NCBI GenBank assembly: GCA_021234155.1
Contig: JAJEKV010000030.1
Coordinates: 11,590,338-11,654,337 of the forward strand
Reading direction: 5' to 3'
DNA: 64,000 nt
Source of the DNA: Isoetes taiwanensis
Lineage: Eukaryota > Streptophyta > Lycopodiopsida > Isoetales > Isoetaceae
Below, one piece after another: positions 21,102 to 33,190 of this stretch. Numbering within the stretch: the stretch's first letter is position 1; every line of letters begins with the position of its first letter. A program made the position numbers and the translations under genes. Below the pieces are notes generated by a model. That model was not told the DNA's origin. It did no database searches and saw only the letters and a list, made by a program, of their open reading frames with translations.

Positions 21102-22708
21102 ACTATGTTACCAAGAGTGCAATAATTATTGGTACATGGATGAGCATAGAGACGTGAGAATACTTGTGACAGAAATTATATTAGCAAGTCTTCATCTTCC
21201 CACTATTCCATGAAAGTATAACCCGTGCACTATTTTGGGTATCTTCATTAGCAAATCAGAGTTTTAGAGTTCAAACCTTGCATTTTACATTATTGAACCC
21301 AATTGCCACACAAACACTTTTCTTATTTCTACCTGCTCTTTGGGAATGTCAATTAGTGATTGAGATGGCACACTCAGGATCTAATCACCATAGGCATGGC
21401 AGGCCTGACCACATTCTGCTTTTGGCAACTAGGTCTTCAAGTGAAGAAAAGTTCGTCTACATGGAGCAAGCGATTAGAAACAGATAGATCAATATTGAAA
21501 CTCCGATATTGGAGACTGCCTTTCCAATATTTGTTGAAATGTGAGTGTTGACATTGGGCGCCTTTCCAATGGTAACAGTTGAGATGTCCAGAAGCAGGCT
21601 CGCCATAACTGGGATGTGATTGTTGACATTGGCGCAACAATGTCAAGCTGTCTTTGAGAATGTACCTCGTAGAATCCAATTCAGCAATCAGCCTGTCTTG
21701 CATTTAAACACATCTCAAACTCAGGTGGAAGCACACCTGCTTTCATCCGTCTCTACCCTTACCCTGGGCTATGCTTCACACACCTTGTAGCTCCACTGCA
21801 TCATCCCGCACTTCCACTCATTTGCAAATCTATATATGCTTCAAATCTATATGGTTCCTGCTTTATGCTAAAAATCTATATTATCTGCAAACAAGTTGTA
21901 AACTGTAATAATGTAATGCATGCAGCCAGGAGCATATTTGAGTTTTGCTTGCTCTATCCATATTATAGGATGTCTAGCATTGCCACATACAATGCCAGGG
22001 TGTTGTAGCAATTATTGTAGCAATTATTGTAGCATTAGGCAATTACATTTTCAATCACGACTGTCTGAAATGCCAGAATTCACTTTTTGTTATTTGCAGA
22101 TAGTCCACTTTTTGTTATGAACTATGATCCGGTTCCCTGGCCTTTATCTGCAGTTGGCAGTAGAAGATGGAGGAGCATACTCTTCTTAGAAGAAACCACT
22201 TGAAAACGAAGACATGCTTGTGCTTTGAACGTGTTGACAAACTAATATACATGATGAGATCAGCAACCAGAATAGTCCTGTAATAGACCAAGACTCCAGA
22301 ATGGTATAGCCACACCACACAGCCCACGAATCCAATTTTGTCTTAGAACATTATAGCATGCAATTGATAATGCTTAGCAAGGAAGCACTGTACTGCTTAT
22401 TCAGACCACAAGAAATCAGGGTCAATGTGTATATGTGTAACAGGCATAATATTGATCTTTATTTATACAAATAGTTAGTCAGCACGATAATCTATTCAAA
22501 TCGACCTCATAAAGTGTAAAACAACCTTGAATTGAACCCTGCAAAGCCACTTCAATTAGAACATAGTACTTACTCACTTCAACATCTCATCAGAGCCTGG
22601 TTCTTTAAAATACAATTATGAAGAACCTACCTCTTAAAAGCAATAAATAGCCTGCCGTGGTCTACTCTTTATAATTATTTGGAACCCTCTCCTTGCGGAG
22701 AAAGTTTA

Positions 22709-22903
22709 GGGCTATGCCAGGCCTCTATAATAGTGTAAGGCAGAGGCGACATACATAGGCCTTGGCAGCAAGCTGCACAACAGGTCCACAACCCACAACA
22801 AATTAGATTAATAGCATTGGGGCCCTATGGACCCCGTATCAGCTATTAAACTGATAAGAACAGATACTACACTTGATCTTAGCCAAAAGGCCGAGAAAGG
22901 TAT
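22709..22903 (-). ncRNA. U2: U2 spliceosomal snRNA, best copy (block A)
   Basis: The minus strand begins ATACCTTTCTCGGCCTTTTG at 22,903, and roughly the first 58 nt follow the conserved U2 5' domain, including the GTAGTA branch-site pairing element. Stem IIb pairs TTAATAGC with GCTATTAA; stem IIa is GGGGTCC-ATA-GGGCCCC. AATTTGTTG is the likely Sm site, a variant of the usual U2 site. Stem III carries GCAGCTTGCTGC, and the 3' end GGCCTGGCATAGCCC resembles plant U2 stem IV. Length is about 195 nt, as expected for plants. U2 snRNP pairs with the intron branch point. The stem IV loop differs from copies B and C (TATTATA versus TACTGTA). Confidence 0.92.
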
Positions 22904-22926
22904 GAGTTCTCCCTGAATCTTTGCTC

Positions 22927-22978
22927 TTTATATACTGCCAAACTTAACATCCCTACTTTCTGGCAATACCTGTGGGAT
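22927..22978 (-). promoter_or_regulatory. Plant snRNA promoter (USE + TATA) of block A U2
   Basis: On the minus strand, ATCCCACAGGT at 22,978-22,968 fits the plant upstream sequence element RTCCCACATCG at about -76 to -66. TATATAAA at 22,934-22,927 lies at about -31. The gap between them is 33 bp, the spacing known to specify Pol II rather than Pol III transcription of plant snRNA genes. The match supports a functional gene. Confidence 0.88.
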
Positions 22979-25185
22979 ATTTCACTTGTAAAACCTGGAC
23001 TCTCTTCAGATAAGAGCGATCGAACAAAGCTGGGTTCTCCTCAGATAAGAGCGACTGAACAAATATTTCATTGCAATGCACGATGAAATGCTGGATTTAT
23101 TTGGCTTACCGAGGATCCTCTGATTCTGCTGCGGCCATGATCCCATCCCACGCGCTTAGGGTTCTCTCTTACTAAACTTCATTTTACTTAAAGTTTGTAA
23201 ACGTTACAATACAACTCTATCACGTTGAGTTTTGCTTGTGGTGTAAGTTTTTAAAGACTTGTGCTCCAACAGATAATTGTAGACCAAGTATGCACGCTCC
23301 TTTGAGTCACTGTTTTCTCAGCAATTTTCATTCGGAACCAAATTCCAAAATATGAGGTGTGCAGCTTGCTTTCCGAAAGATATGCGACTTCTTAGAAATG
23401 CAAACATGACATCCTCAACCTCAGGCCTCAGTACAAGAAAAACATGAACCATCAAACTAAACATGAATCTATAGGGACCACTATTGTTGCAAACATCGTC
23501 CATGTTGTACGTGCATAAAATGTTGGAATGCACGCATACCGAAAACAAATACCAAAGACTACGAGACATGCACGCACACATGCTTCGTCAGAACATAGAA
23601 GGTGAATAAGAAGAAGGACAAGTGTCAGCTTCGACAAGGGAGGAGGGATTCCAACCCTTAACCTGTGGTTTTGGAGATTGTTGTTCTGCCTTTGGAACTA
23701 TTCTTCTAATTCTATCTTAAAAAATAGCATCCACGTGTTTCTGGTCATGATGACCTGTGATAGGCTTATGAAAGCGAGATAAATTGCAACACATACCTAT
23801 TAAAACGAATATAAAGATATATCAATGGTTCCTTTTACAAAAAAACTGCAATCATATGTCCAGGTTGTCAATGACCTGCTAAATGGTGGGAATATCCTAA
23901 TAAGAATCATTCTTGTTGGACTTCCTTGATCATCAGTACATTTAAAAGGGATTTTGCTTTTTCTTTGGAAGGATAAATTAAACAGGGTATATTGTGTGCA
24001 TCATTTTTCGCATAATATACATTTTTCTCAAAGAGGCATATTCTGGGTAGCTTCTTCAAACTTCTTCCACATCTAAACCTCATCCAATATCATTTATTCT
24101 AGTTCTCTAACTTGAAAACATCTTGCCATTTGCAATTGTGATAAAACAAAAAAAATATAACTTGGGGGATGAAGGAATAAGTGCAAAACACTGTTTTCAT
24201 CATCATTTGACAGATGGGCAGTTTAGATCCACTGTCCAGTGTTGCACTGCCTTTAGGATACTATATAAGGCGAACAAATCTAGTGGAGTTTTGAGCAAAC
24301 TTTGGTGTTGTTCTGACTTCGGTTTAAGGTAATGCTGTATGGACTCCTAGATGTTTCATGCGTTGTTGATTGTTGAAGATGTATAATGCCCCAGATAGTG
24401 CCATATTTCATATTCTTGGCATGCCTGTCGATTCCCACTTCTTTAACATGTGATTGGAAACGAAACAGCCATGCCGAATCTCAGCTTGACGTGTTTTCTT
24501 TCTATCACACATAGCATAAAAATGAACAGTTGCATGTGCAGTTCTTTTAGATGTAACACTAGAAGCGGTAGATGCTGACGATCCCCAATGGTCATCGACC
24601 ACTAAGTAATAAGGAAGCAAACTTGTAAACAAAGAAAATAAATTTGCTCAGGTGTTTACTATGCAATAACACACCTGCAGACTTTATCAAAACGACAGAA
24701 ACAAATGAAAGTTCTAAAGTTCCTACAAGGAGTCAGGCATTGTTTGAGGCCAGGGCAATTGAGGACAGTGGAGTTTCTTTTAGATATATTTTCCACTTGG
24801 TGAGTGTTTGTGTTGCAAACTATCAGCATTTTGACACAAACTGGTGTTGCAACACTGGTCTACATAATATAGCTCACTATCCAGATTATACACTTCTTTG
24901 CACGTATGCACTTGCTACTAGGAATGGTGTCAGTAGAACATATATCATGTCACACTTGCACATCTGCCAAAAATGATAGTGGCTAGATTTTTCACCAGTA
25001 TTAATCCATGAAAAGATTCTGATTGGAGATATAGGCACATTTAATCTGCTGGTGCTCTCTGTAAATAAGTTTTTGGAGATCATGTATAGCATTTCCTTGG
25101 ATGTAACAAAATGCTTTTTAACCTACATATGCAAAAGAATTAGACACACTGCTGAAGCTAGAAGGAACAAAGTGCTTATCATGTA

Positions 25186-25261
25186 GGGAGAATACACAAA
25201 TGGCCTATACACATTCACAAGATAATCTATGTTCTGTGATGGGCCATTTGTGTATTCTCCC
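25186..25261. mobile_element. 76-bp inverted-repeat element (MITE-like), copy A
   Basis: Perfect 20-bp terminal inverted repeats, GGGAGAATACACAAATGGCC at 25,186 and its complement ending at 25,261, separated by 36 bp and flanked by TA on both sides. The TA flanks suggest a Tc1/mariner (Stowaway-type) MITE. A hairpin RNA is an alternative. The same element occurs in blocks B and C. Confidence 0.65.
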
Positions 25262-26049
25262 TAAAAGAACCTGGCATGCAAGGTGCCATTGGGCTGTGAT
25301 TGTGACTGGGTCTGGGTCCAGGTTTGGAGAGGCGTTCCATGCTGGGCGTTCCCATCCTGATTCCCGTCCTTGGGACTTGGGGAGGGGGGCCACAAGAGTT
25401 GCCATGAATGTCTGTGAATACGCAAAACAGGAGGCAAAAATTAGGTCACGGATAAAAAGTTGTGCGAAGCTCGTGTTGGATGCTTAGAATCAAAACGAGG
25501 GCAAAGTTATATTCGTTGACGTTTTTGGTAGATATGCACACCATAATTTGCCTTCGAAACACTCAAACGACCTTAAAGGATGTAGAGCTTGGCTGTTAAA
25601 AGCCACCATGGAAAAAAATAAGGCGACAAAAATACATACAAGCGACAATGACATATGGCACCACATCTATATTGGGTGTTCTTTATAGTAGATAAACCAA
25701 AATTTATCAAACAAAATATTGTGCATAGAAGAAGGGGCCTATTTGAGGCATCGGATCATTGCAAACCACAATAATGCAGGGGACGTCTATATTTAGTGGT
25801 CAAAATGGGCAGCAGACATACCACGATTTACCAAGGAGAACACTGTAAGGGATAGAAAAAGGGATTGGTTTGAAAGGAGCAGATTTAAGATACTGGAGTT
25901 AGTGGGAAATTTCATCCCCCACAATTAGTCACATTTAAGTTATTAGAAGGTAGAAAGACAATTGATTCCTTAGGACGTATGTCGAGGACATGTTAAATGG
26001 TCAGATAAAATATCGAATAGCTAAATGTTTTTAGTGGGGCTTGAAAATA

Positions 26050-26523
26050 TATTAGGATATTCCCATCATTTAGTAGGTCATTGACAACCTGGACATATGA
26101 TTGCAGTTTTTTTGTAAAAGGAACCATTGATATATCTTTATATTCGTTTTAATAGGTATGTGTTGCAATTTATCTCGCTTTCATAAGCCTATCCGGGATC
26201 GCAGGTCATCATGACCAGAAACACGTGGATGCTATTTTTTAAGATAGAATTAGAAGAATAGTTCCAAAGGCAGAACAATAATCTCCAAAACCACGGGTTA
26301 AGGGTTGGAATCCCTCCTTCCTTGTCGAGGCTGACACTTGTCCTTCTTGTTATTCACCTTCTATGTTGTGACGAAGTATGTGTGCCTGCATGTCTCGTAG
26401 TCTTTGGTATTTGTTTTCGGTATACGTGCATTTAAGCATTTTATGCGTGTATAACATGGACGATGTTTGCAATAATAGTGGTCCCTATAGATTCATATTT
26501 AGTTTGACGGTTCATGTTTTATT
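26050..26523 (-). repeat. Inverted copy of block A segment (about 23,430-23,905)
   Basis: Reverse complement of the block A stretch that contains AATGGTTCCTTTTACAAAAA and the TGCACGCATACC run, with scattered differences. It is followed immediately by a second inverted piece from a different part of block A. Confidence 0.85.
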
Positions 26524-27392
26524 TAGACCAGTGTTGCAACATCAGTTTGTGTCAAAATGCTAAAAGTTTGCAACACAAACGCTCACCAAGTGGAAAATAT
26601 ATCTAAAAGAAACTCCAGTGTCCTCAATTGCCCTGGCCTTAAACAATGCCTGACTCCTTGTAGGAACTGTAGAACCTTCATTTGTTTCTGCCATCTTGAT
26701 AAAGTCTGCAGGTATATTATTGCATAGTAAACACCTGAACAAATTTATTTTCCTTGTTTACAAGTTTGCTTCCTTATTACTTAGTGGTCGATGACCGTTG
26801 GGGATCAGTAGCATCTACCGCTTCTAGTGTTACATCTGGAAGAACTGCACACATGCAACTGTTCATTTTTATGCTATGTGTGATAGAAAGAGAACACGTC
26901 AAGCTGAGATTCGGCATGGCTGTTTCGTTTCCAATCACATGTTAAAGAAATGGGAATCGACAGGCATGCCAAGAATATGAAATATGGCACTATCTGGGGC
27001 ATTATACATCTTCAACATGAAATAGCTAGGAGTCCATACAGCATTACCTTAAACTGAAGTCAGAACAGCACCAAAGTTTGCACAAAACTCCACTAGATTT
27101 GCTCGCCTTATATAGTATCCCGAAGGCAGTGCAACACTGGACAGTGGATCTAAAATGCCCATCTGTCAAATGATGATGAAAGCAGTGTTTCACACTTATT
27201 CCTTCATCCCCCAAGTTATATTTTTTTATTCTTATATGCTTAGGTGCCTCTTCGTATTTGTTTTATCACAATTGCAAATGGCAAGATGTTTTCAAGTTAC
27301 AGAACTAGAATATATGATATTGGATGAGGTTTATATGTGGAAGAAGTTTGAAGAAGCTGCCCAGAATATAGAATATGCCTCTTTGAGAAAAA
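26524..27392 (-). repeat. Inverted copy of block A segment (about 24,060-24,865)
   Basis: Reverse complement of block A, entered through the ACCAGTGTTGCAAC junction at 26,527. Its order relative to the previous inverted piece is swapped, so at least two rearrangements are needed. The same junction recurs at 56,240, showing it predates the larger duplication. Confidence 0.85.
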
Positions 27393-27879
27393 CAAGCTAA
27401 TGGCATGTATAACTATTTGGTCTGTAATAGGGCATTTGTAATTTATGGTTGTTTCATGCAATTTTGCTGCATATGCATGTATACATGTCTGATATAGCCT
27501 TTCTATAGTTATTTATTGCCGTTAGATGCTTGTAAGAAAGATTTTGTAAACTCTTTTCACTGGATAATCTGGTATTTAAGTGCCATAGATCAAATCAATA
27601 ACAGAAAAATAGCTTTTCCAGGAATCGTGATTGGGAAAACACATAATTCACATTTAAAAACTTGAGAACATAAACAAATTATCAAAAAGTATGTTGACAG
27701 AATTACAAGATTCTACAACAATACATGTCCATCCAAGTTTTCAAATAACACATGCCTCATCTGATCACCTTGTTTTTTGAGACTCTTGTTCATAGCTTCA
27801 GTTTCATAGTAATAAACTGGTTCAGGTTCTTCTTCAATTGGCAACATGTCCCATCCCATGTCTTCCATAATGCAGAAGA

Positions 27880-29280
27880 CAAATTTAACATCAGGGGCTA
27901 TTCTAGGATGGGTCTTACAACACACTTAGTCAGACAAAGTTTGAAGTGGAGTTCTGATTGAGCTTGAAATCACTGAATACACGATTCTCAATAGGGTAGG
28001 AAAAATGGCCAAACCATAGTCCCATGGCTCTGAAACTAGACAATCGTCGAAAGCATAGAATATACGTGACTATTATACAGTCCATTATGAACAACAGAAT
28101 TGGTTTATCGAGTCGAGAACAAACTTGTTCACCATTAAAGAAAATATGTATAAGGAAACCACAATGTAATCGAAGAATTCAACCACAATGTAATGAAAGA
28201 GATGTTTATTGTTTCTTTTAATTATACAGGCATGGCACTAGATGCTTGCAGAACCATGTGCGATAAATACTCGAAACGTTGATTGCCTTTCGTGGGATAT
28301 AGACAAAGAAACATTCTTGAATTTTTTTGTCTCGTGAGGTTTATTTTGACTTCTTGAGGAGTTTCTGCTAGACATTTGATGACTTTAAGGATGGGATGGG
28401 ACTGTTGAAGAGATTGAAGTGGGCCTTGATCCATGTGGGGTCATCGAGAGCATAGAATATGCGTGACTATTATGCATTCTATTATGAACAACAGAATTGG
28501 TTTGTCGAGTCGAGAACAAATGTCCACCATCAAAGTAACTATGTGTAAGGAAACCACAATGTAATCGAAGAACTCAACTCCATGCAAGGTTGAGTTCCTC
28601 TGGCAAAGATACTAATAGATCCCTCGCTAACCTAGAATGAAGGCAAAGCCACAGAGATAACCTAGCTGACTACAACCATGTCAGCACAAGATAACCTGCA
28701 AAAAAGCGAAAGCAACCCATTAGGTGGTTAAGTGGTTAGGTGCCCTTAGCAGGGATAAAATTACGGTAACGATCTTTAGATTTAAGGACAAGGGGGGAAC
28801 CCGAAGGTCACAGGACCATGCTGGGTTAGACAAGGGGAGAAAAACAGTCCACCAATTTGGTGTACCATCCTTTAAAAAAGCACGGGAAACCACCAATAAG
28901 TATTGCCTCGGAGGCTTCGGTGCCAGGCCGAGAGAAAAAAGTGGAGCCAAATAAGTATCTCTAGAAATCACAGGATTTTACTAGAGAAGCAAATACAAAC
29001 CTACCAAAGCCATCAACTAGAATACCACAACCACCCTACCAGCAAAGGGAAAAACAATAGTAGACTGCTACTATTGTAGCCCTCGAAGATGACAAAATAG
29101 GCCACAAGGGAGGGTGACGTGGGAGACTGGATGAACAAGTGTCAGAGAGAAAAACAAACCTATAAATAGAGGTAAAATAATAAAGGAAGATGGATAGACG
29201 TCCCCATTCAAGAAATGATGCCTCTATTGCTATTGAAATAGAACTATGGCATTAAATTGCTCTCAGCATAGAACGCTTGA
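27880..29280. repeat. Dispersed repeat R, copy 3
   Basis: The most continuous R unit in the first half. It includes two diverged direct sub-repeats of about 140 bp (about 28,045-28,185 and 28,443-28,585, each with GAGCATAGAATAT-like and AAGGAAACCACAATGTAATC segments) and a TATA-like TATAAATA at 29,161-29,168. It sits in what would be an intron of the minus-strand gene. Confidence 0.8.
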
Positions 29281-31293
29281 TCTACTTCATGGCAATCACA
29301 GACCTTGCAGTAGGTCGGCATCAAGCTTTGAAGCTGCATCGCGCTTTAGATTGCCCTTGCAATTGTTTTGTAGATGGAGTCTAGAAGCTAAATTAATGAT
29401 ATGGTAAAGATGCTTAACTTAGAGCTTTGGTATGCTAGACACAAACAATGGGGATAGAGGACACAACATCTTCTAGCTGATGGGTTTTGCATCTTCTAGT
29501 TCATTTGAACTGCAATGGAAAGAAGATACAAGTTTCTACTAATAACTCAAATGCCGTCTTTTCAAGTATTAATTATCTATTAAATTCAATAACACAAGTC
29601 CAGTTCCTTTCTTTGAGCTTGTCTATCTGTGTTGTATGGCTCTTGCATCGATGTAGTTTAGAATTGCTAAAAAGAATTGAATAGAAGATAGCTAGCAATT
29701 GAAACCAACTGCATAGCTAGGGGTAAAAGTTGGCAGAAAGTTATGTAGATTTAGAGCTAAGTATAAAACATTCTTGTGGATATACGTGTGCATTGCCGAC
29801 AAGGTAGTGGAAATAGTCTTCTTTCAAAATTTGGCATTTAACGCGTAAAAATGGTAATTTGTTGGCTGCTTTTAGAACCCATGTGTAGATCATGTTATAA
29901 TAAGCCATATGCCTATTCACTACTTTTGTGGCTTAGGTAGAATGATGGTTACGGGTTGAAAAATGAAACTAAATTGTCACGGGTTTCAATACATGTCCAG
30001 ATCCATTCTTGACAGAGGTATGTGCTCAGATGTGTCAAGGTCTGCGCATTGTATGTGTTCCAATTTTTTGCAAGTATCAATAATAAATATATGTCTTCCA
30101 TCATAGGAATGAACTCTTTTATCTACTGGTGTGTTCCATGTTTTTGTGGGATTATTTAGCTTTTTGTTGGTTCTATGATTGTCTTCAGATCCGTATGGCT
30201 TTATATAATATGTTAATGGATTTCAAAGAACAACATAGAAGCTGAAAAGAAGACAAACATGCGTAAGTCAAACGATTGCAGTACAAAGCTTATTTCGTCA
30301 TGAATTGTAAATGGCATACGCATTGGACTGCATTTACTAGCTCTCACAAACGATCTGTAACTTGTTACCTTCTAGAAAAGTAGAAAGGATCATCAGTAAC
30401 AGGTATAATGCACTTTATGCCGACCATAACCAACACGTGTACTTTTTAGGACTTGACTTGTAGTTGTCCAAAAAGGCAAACAGTAGTGAACAAATGCAAA
30501 CATTTTATAGGGGACTAGGTCCGTTGGGGTGAGGACGTCATGCGGCGAGTTTCTGAAAGACCATAATAGGGTATGCACATGATCATTCGACCTGGTCCTG
30601 TGCGTCATGCAAGGGGTCTCCTCACTTGCATCCGTGGCCTCGCCTTTGGGGGATTCACTGGATTTTCCCTTCGATGTTACAGGCGAGTCGTCCTTCTGAG
30701 TGTCTGGTGAATTCTGCTTCCGAGATGAAGTCGGCTTTGGCGAAGGCCCATTTGTGCTGGCATTCGTTTTCGATATCCTCTGCACAAGTTCCCTGTTTAT
30801 ATCCTTGCACCTAGCAGCTAGCCACGTGCTGTCCATTCACGTGAGCATCTTGACATCCTTTAGGGACTTCAAGGCACAATTTGGTGGTTTTTTGTCATTG
30901 GTGAAAAGCTTTCTGTACGCACTGAATCCGAGCAGTACATCCCTATTGCATTTCATGCCAGCAGCTTTTAAGGATTCATAGGAGGGCAGTGGCCAACCGT
31001 ATCTTCTGGCATTGTGATCCTTTCTATTGGCTTTTTGCTTCACTGAACTAGCCGTCATCATACTCGGGTCATAATATTTGAGCAGCAAGATGTATAGAAT
31101 AAACATTATGCTAGGTGGTGTCTTCAACGCGAAATAGAATAGCGTTTTGGACCTTATCGGTACTGCCCTCCCGCATGTGCACTATAATTCCCATCTGCAT
31201 GCCCGCCTTGTTCTTTTCACTTGATGTGATAAACAGACACAAGTCCTTCCTTTTGTCACCAGCAGATTGCAACGCTGCTTGAGAGATTTCCAT

Positions 31294-32132
31294 CATGGAA
31301 AAAATTAGTGGCTATTAATAGCCAAATGGCGATTTTTTAGGGGGTCTAGACAATTTTTGCGGCGAATTTTATGAAGGGGGGTATCTTTTAAAAAAATAAA
31401 AAATAGCCATAGTTAAAACAAGTACTCCATTATTTTTCTAGGATTAGCAAAACTATTTTTCCTATTTTCCTTAAAGAAAAAGGGATTAGCCTTTCTTTAT
31501 ATTACAATATTTATATATTAAATCATTAATAGCCAAATGAAAATAAATTCTTATTATAGAATTTTACACATCCCCACCTACCATCATCAGTGAATCTTCA
31601 TATACATATACCACATATACTACATATGCATCTACCCCACACACATATACCACATATGCATCTTCAAAAAGGAATTGTAAGAGATGACCAATATCCCTCT
31701 AGATGCCCGAGTTGATTGCATAACGTATTCCTTCAAGGTTTAGAGATAAGTGCAATTTGATCACAATATCTAGAAGGTGTTGTTGCATTAAATGTAGTTC
31801 AGACTATGGATGTTATAAGCTATGTTGTGAGCTTCTGTTAAAGTTTTTTAATATTATTGTATGTTCCTTGATTGTTGATTGTTATTTGTAATTGCCGTAC
31901 AATATATCTAAAGCTACAAAATTTAATTTATATTTTTTGTTTCAGTTAGAAAAAATAGCTCAGTAAAGGTTTATAGTACATAATTTAAAAGTTTCGCCAA
32001 GTCCAAATAAATATAAATGTAATAATAATAATAACTTTAGCCAAATGTATATCATAAAATATTGTAAAATTTTGAAAAATAGCCAAACTATTTTTTATAA
32101 AAAAATATATAGTATGCTTAATTTTTTCCCTG
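31294..32132. mobile_element. Non-autonomous hAT transposon (839 bp)
   Basis: Flanked by an 8-bp duplication ATTTCCAT (31,286-31,293 and 32,133-32,140). Termini are CATGGAAAAAATTAG and, on the opposite strand, CAGGGAAAAAATTAAG, a nearly perfect inverted repeat of the CA(G/T)GG type usual for hAT elements. The interior is AT-rich with no transposase. It lies inside an exon of the unknown gene; the block E copy lacks it. Confidence 0.8.
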
Positions 32133-32887
32133 ATTTCCATACACCACCTTCTATCAGGCCCCGATATCACGATTCTCAGTGGAACAACCTGCCTAGGTCT
32201 TTCGAATAATTCAGAGTCTGCAAAGTTCAAAACTTTAGTTAGTGGCATGAAGTGATGCTTAAAAGAATCGCATTTGCGATCAAAGCAGAAACTGAATAAA
32301 ACATCACAAGTATGACAATAGCACACAATAATGTAAGGTGGACAAAACGACTTAGCACGATCGTGACTGCGATCCTTCCGAGGTGGCGATCGATAACTTT
32401 CGAGCAAACAAAAGCGACCAACTTCGTTGTTTTCGCATTTTGACAAAGAGACAGTAGTATAGTTGTAGGAAGTCCTGTTACACCCAACTGCCAAATACTA
32501 CGACCTCAAATGTGAAAGGAACCCTAACTGCAAGTCATAGTGCTAGCTAGGCTTCCCCATCAATTGCGGCGATAGGGCAGCTCCCTGGTAAGCAGAATTA
32601 GCTTACAAGAAGTGCTTCCATCGCAATAGATGGAAAAGTTCAGACAATACGTTGGCCTGAAATTAGGGGACCTTATCACATTCGAAGTTATAGCATATGG
32701 CACTTGGACCATTAAAAGGAGAAGATTTCTACTGTAGCTGTTCTGGAGCTTCTCTGTGTAATGGAACTTAGCAAGTAGTTAAGATCCATTCACCCAGAGA
32801 GGCACCCAGAAAGTAGCAAAGGAAGACCCGCCCCTTCTAAGGGAGGTAGCAAGAGTTTCTACAACCCTCTGTTGTTCCACGAAAAAA

Positions 32888-33190
32888 TGCAGCCTACCAA
32901 GTAGACTGGCTTAGATCCACTCCGCTACTACATCCAAGAAAGAATGCAGCCTACCAAGTAGACTGGCTTAGATCCACTCCGCTACTACATCCAAGCTGTG
33001 AAGTCATCCCTGACCCATCCAAGCCGTGAAGTCGTCCCTGACCAACTCATTAAAAATCGTGACCTACCAAGTAGACTGGCTTAGATCCAAGTCATTAAAA
33101 ATGCGGCAGCCTACCAAGTAGACTGGCTTCGATCCACTCCGCTACTACATCCAAGCCGTGAAGTCGTCCCTGACCAACTCATTAAAAATG
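32888..33190 (+). repeat. Tandem repeat cluster (four CCTACCAAGTAGACTGGCTT units)
   Basis: The motif CCTACCAAGTAGACTGGCTT recurs near 32,892, 32,950, 33,063 and 33,111, interleaved with CCGTGAAGTCGTCCCTGACC segments. Block E has only one short version (62,415-62,455), so the array expanded in, or was lost from, one copy. Confidence 0.8.

Larger units (their letters stand above)
21102..25913. repeat. Segmental duplication block A (U2-containing, ancestral-like copy)
   Basis: About 4.8 kb that recurs as block B (40,866-45,857) and block C (47,282-52,267) in the same orientation. Block A lacks the SINE and abuts neither LTR nor L1, so it represents the state before those insertions. It holds a complete U2 snRNA gene and a 76-bp inverted-repeat element. 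Short frames inside it are not conserved across the copies or start at non-ATG codons, so no protein gene is called. Confidence 0.9.
27713..33190 (-). pseudogene. Multi-exon gene of unknown function, copy 1 (hAT-disrupted)
   Basis: Coding sense appears in separated minus-strand segments matching copy 2 (57,754-62,060). A Cys-rich exon at about 32,480-32,133 (CYCHTCDVLFSFCFDRKC, then FKHHFMPLTKVLNF, ADSELFERPRQVVPLRIVIS) continues after a hAT insertion at 31,285 as MEISQAALQSAGDKRKDLCL. Next come GWPLPSYESLKAAGMKCNRD near 31,000, a Ser/Lys/Pro-rich segment near 30,640-30,790, PTDLVPYKMFAFVHY near 30,500, YGSEDNHRTNKKLNNPTK near 30,190, and a terminal exon 27,925-27,713 (PDVKFVFCIMEDMGWDM... 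to stop). Stops (TAA near 32,487; TAG near 31,113) and the hAT break it. No family is recognised. Exon limits are inferred from open frames and comparison, not splice predictions. Confidence 0.4.

Noticed and set aside
23146-23160. Second snRNA USE on the plus strand (ATCCCACGCGC)
   Set aside because: No TATA box follows at 33-34 bp and no snRNA sequence lies downstream.
24408-24976. Protein-coding exons in block A (frames repeated in B and C)
   Set aside because: Frames in both strands are similar across copies only because the DNA is recently duplicated; the inverted copies show frameshifts, start codons are mostly non-ATG and no family is recognisable.
31285-32140. A Mutator-like element with 9-bp duplication GATTTCCAT
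   Set aside because: Using an 8-bp duplication gives symmetrical CATGG/CAGGG ends typical of hAT; the 9-bp reading leaves misaligned termini.
32888-33190. CRISPR array
   Set aside because: Units have unequal spacing, spacers share sequence, and the host is a plant.
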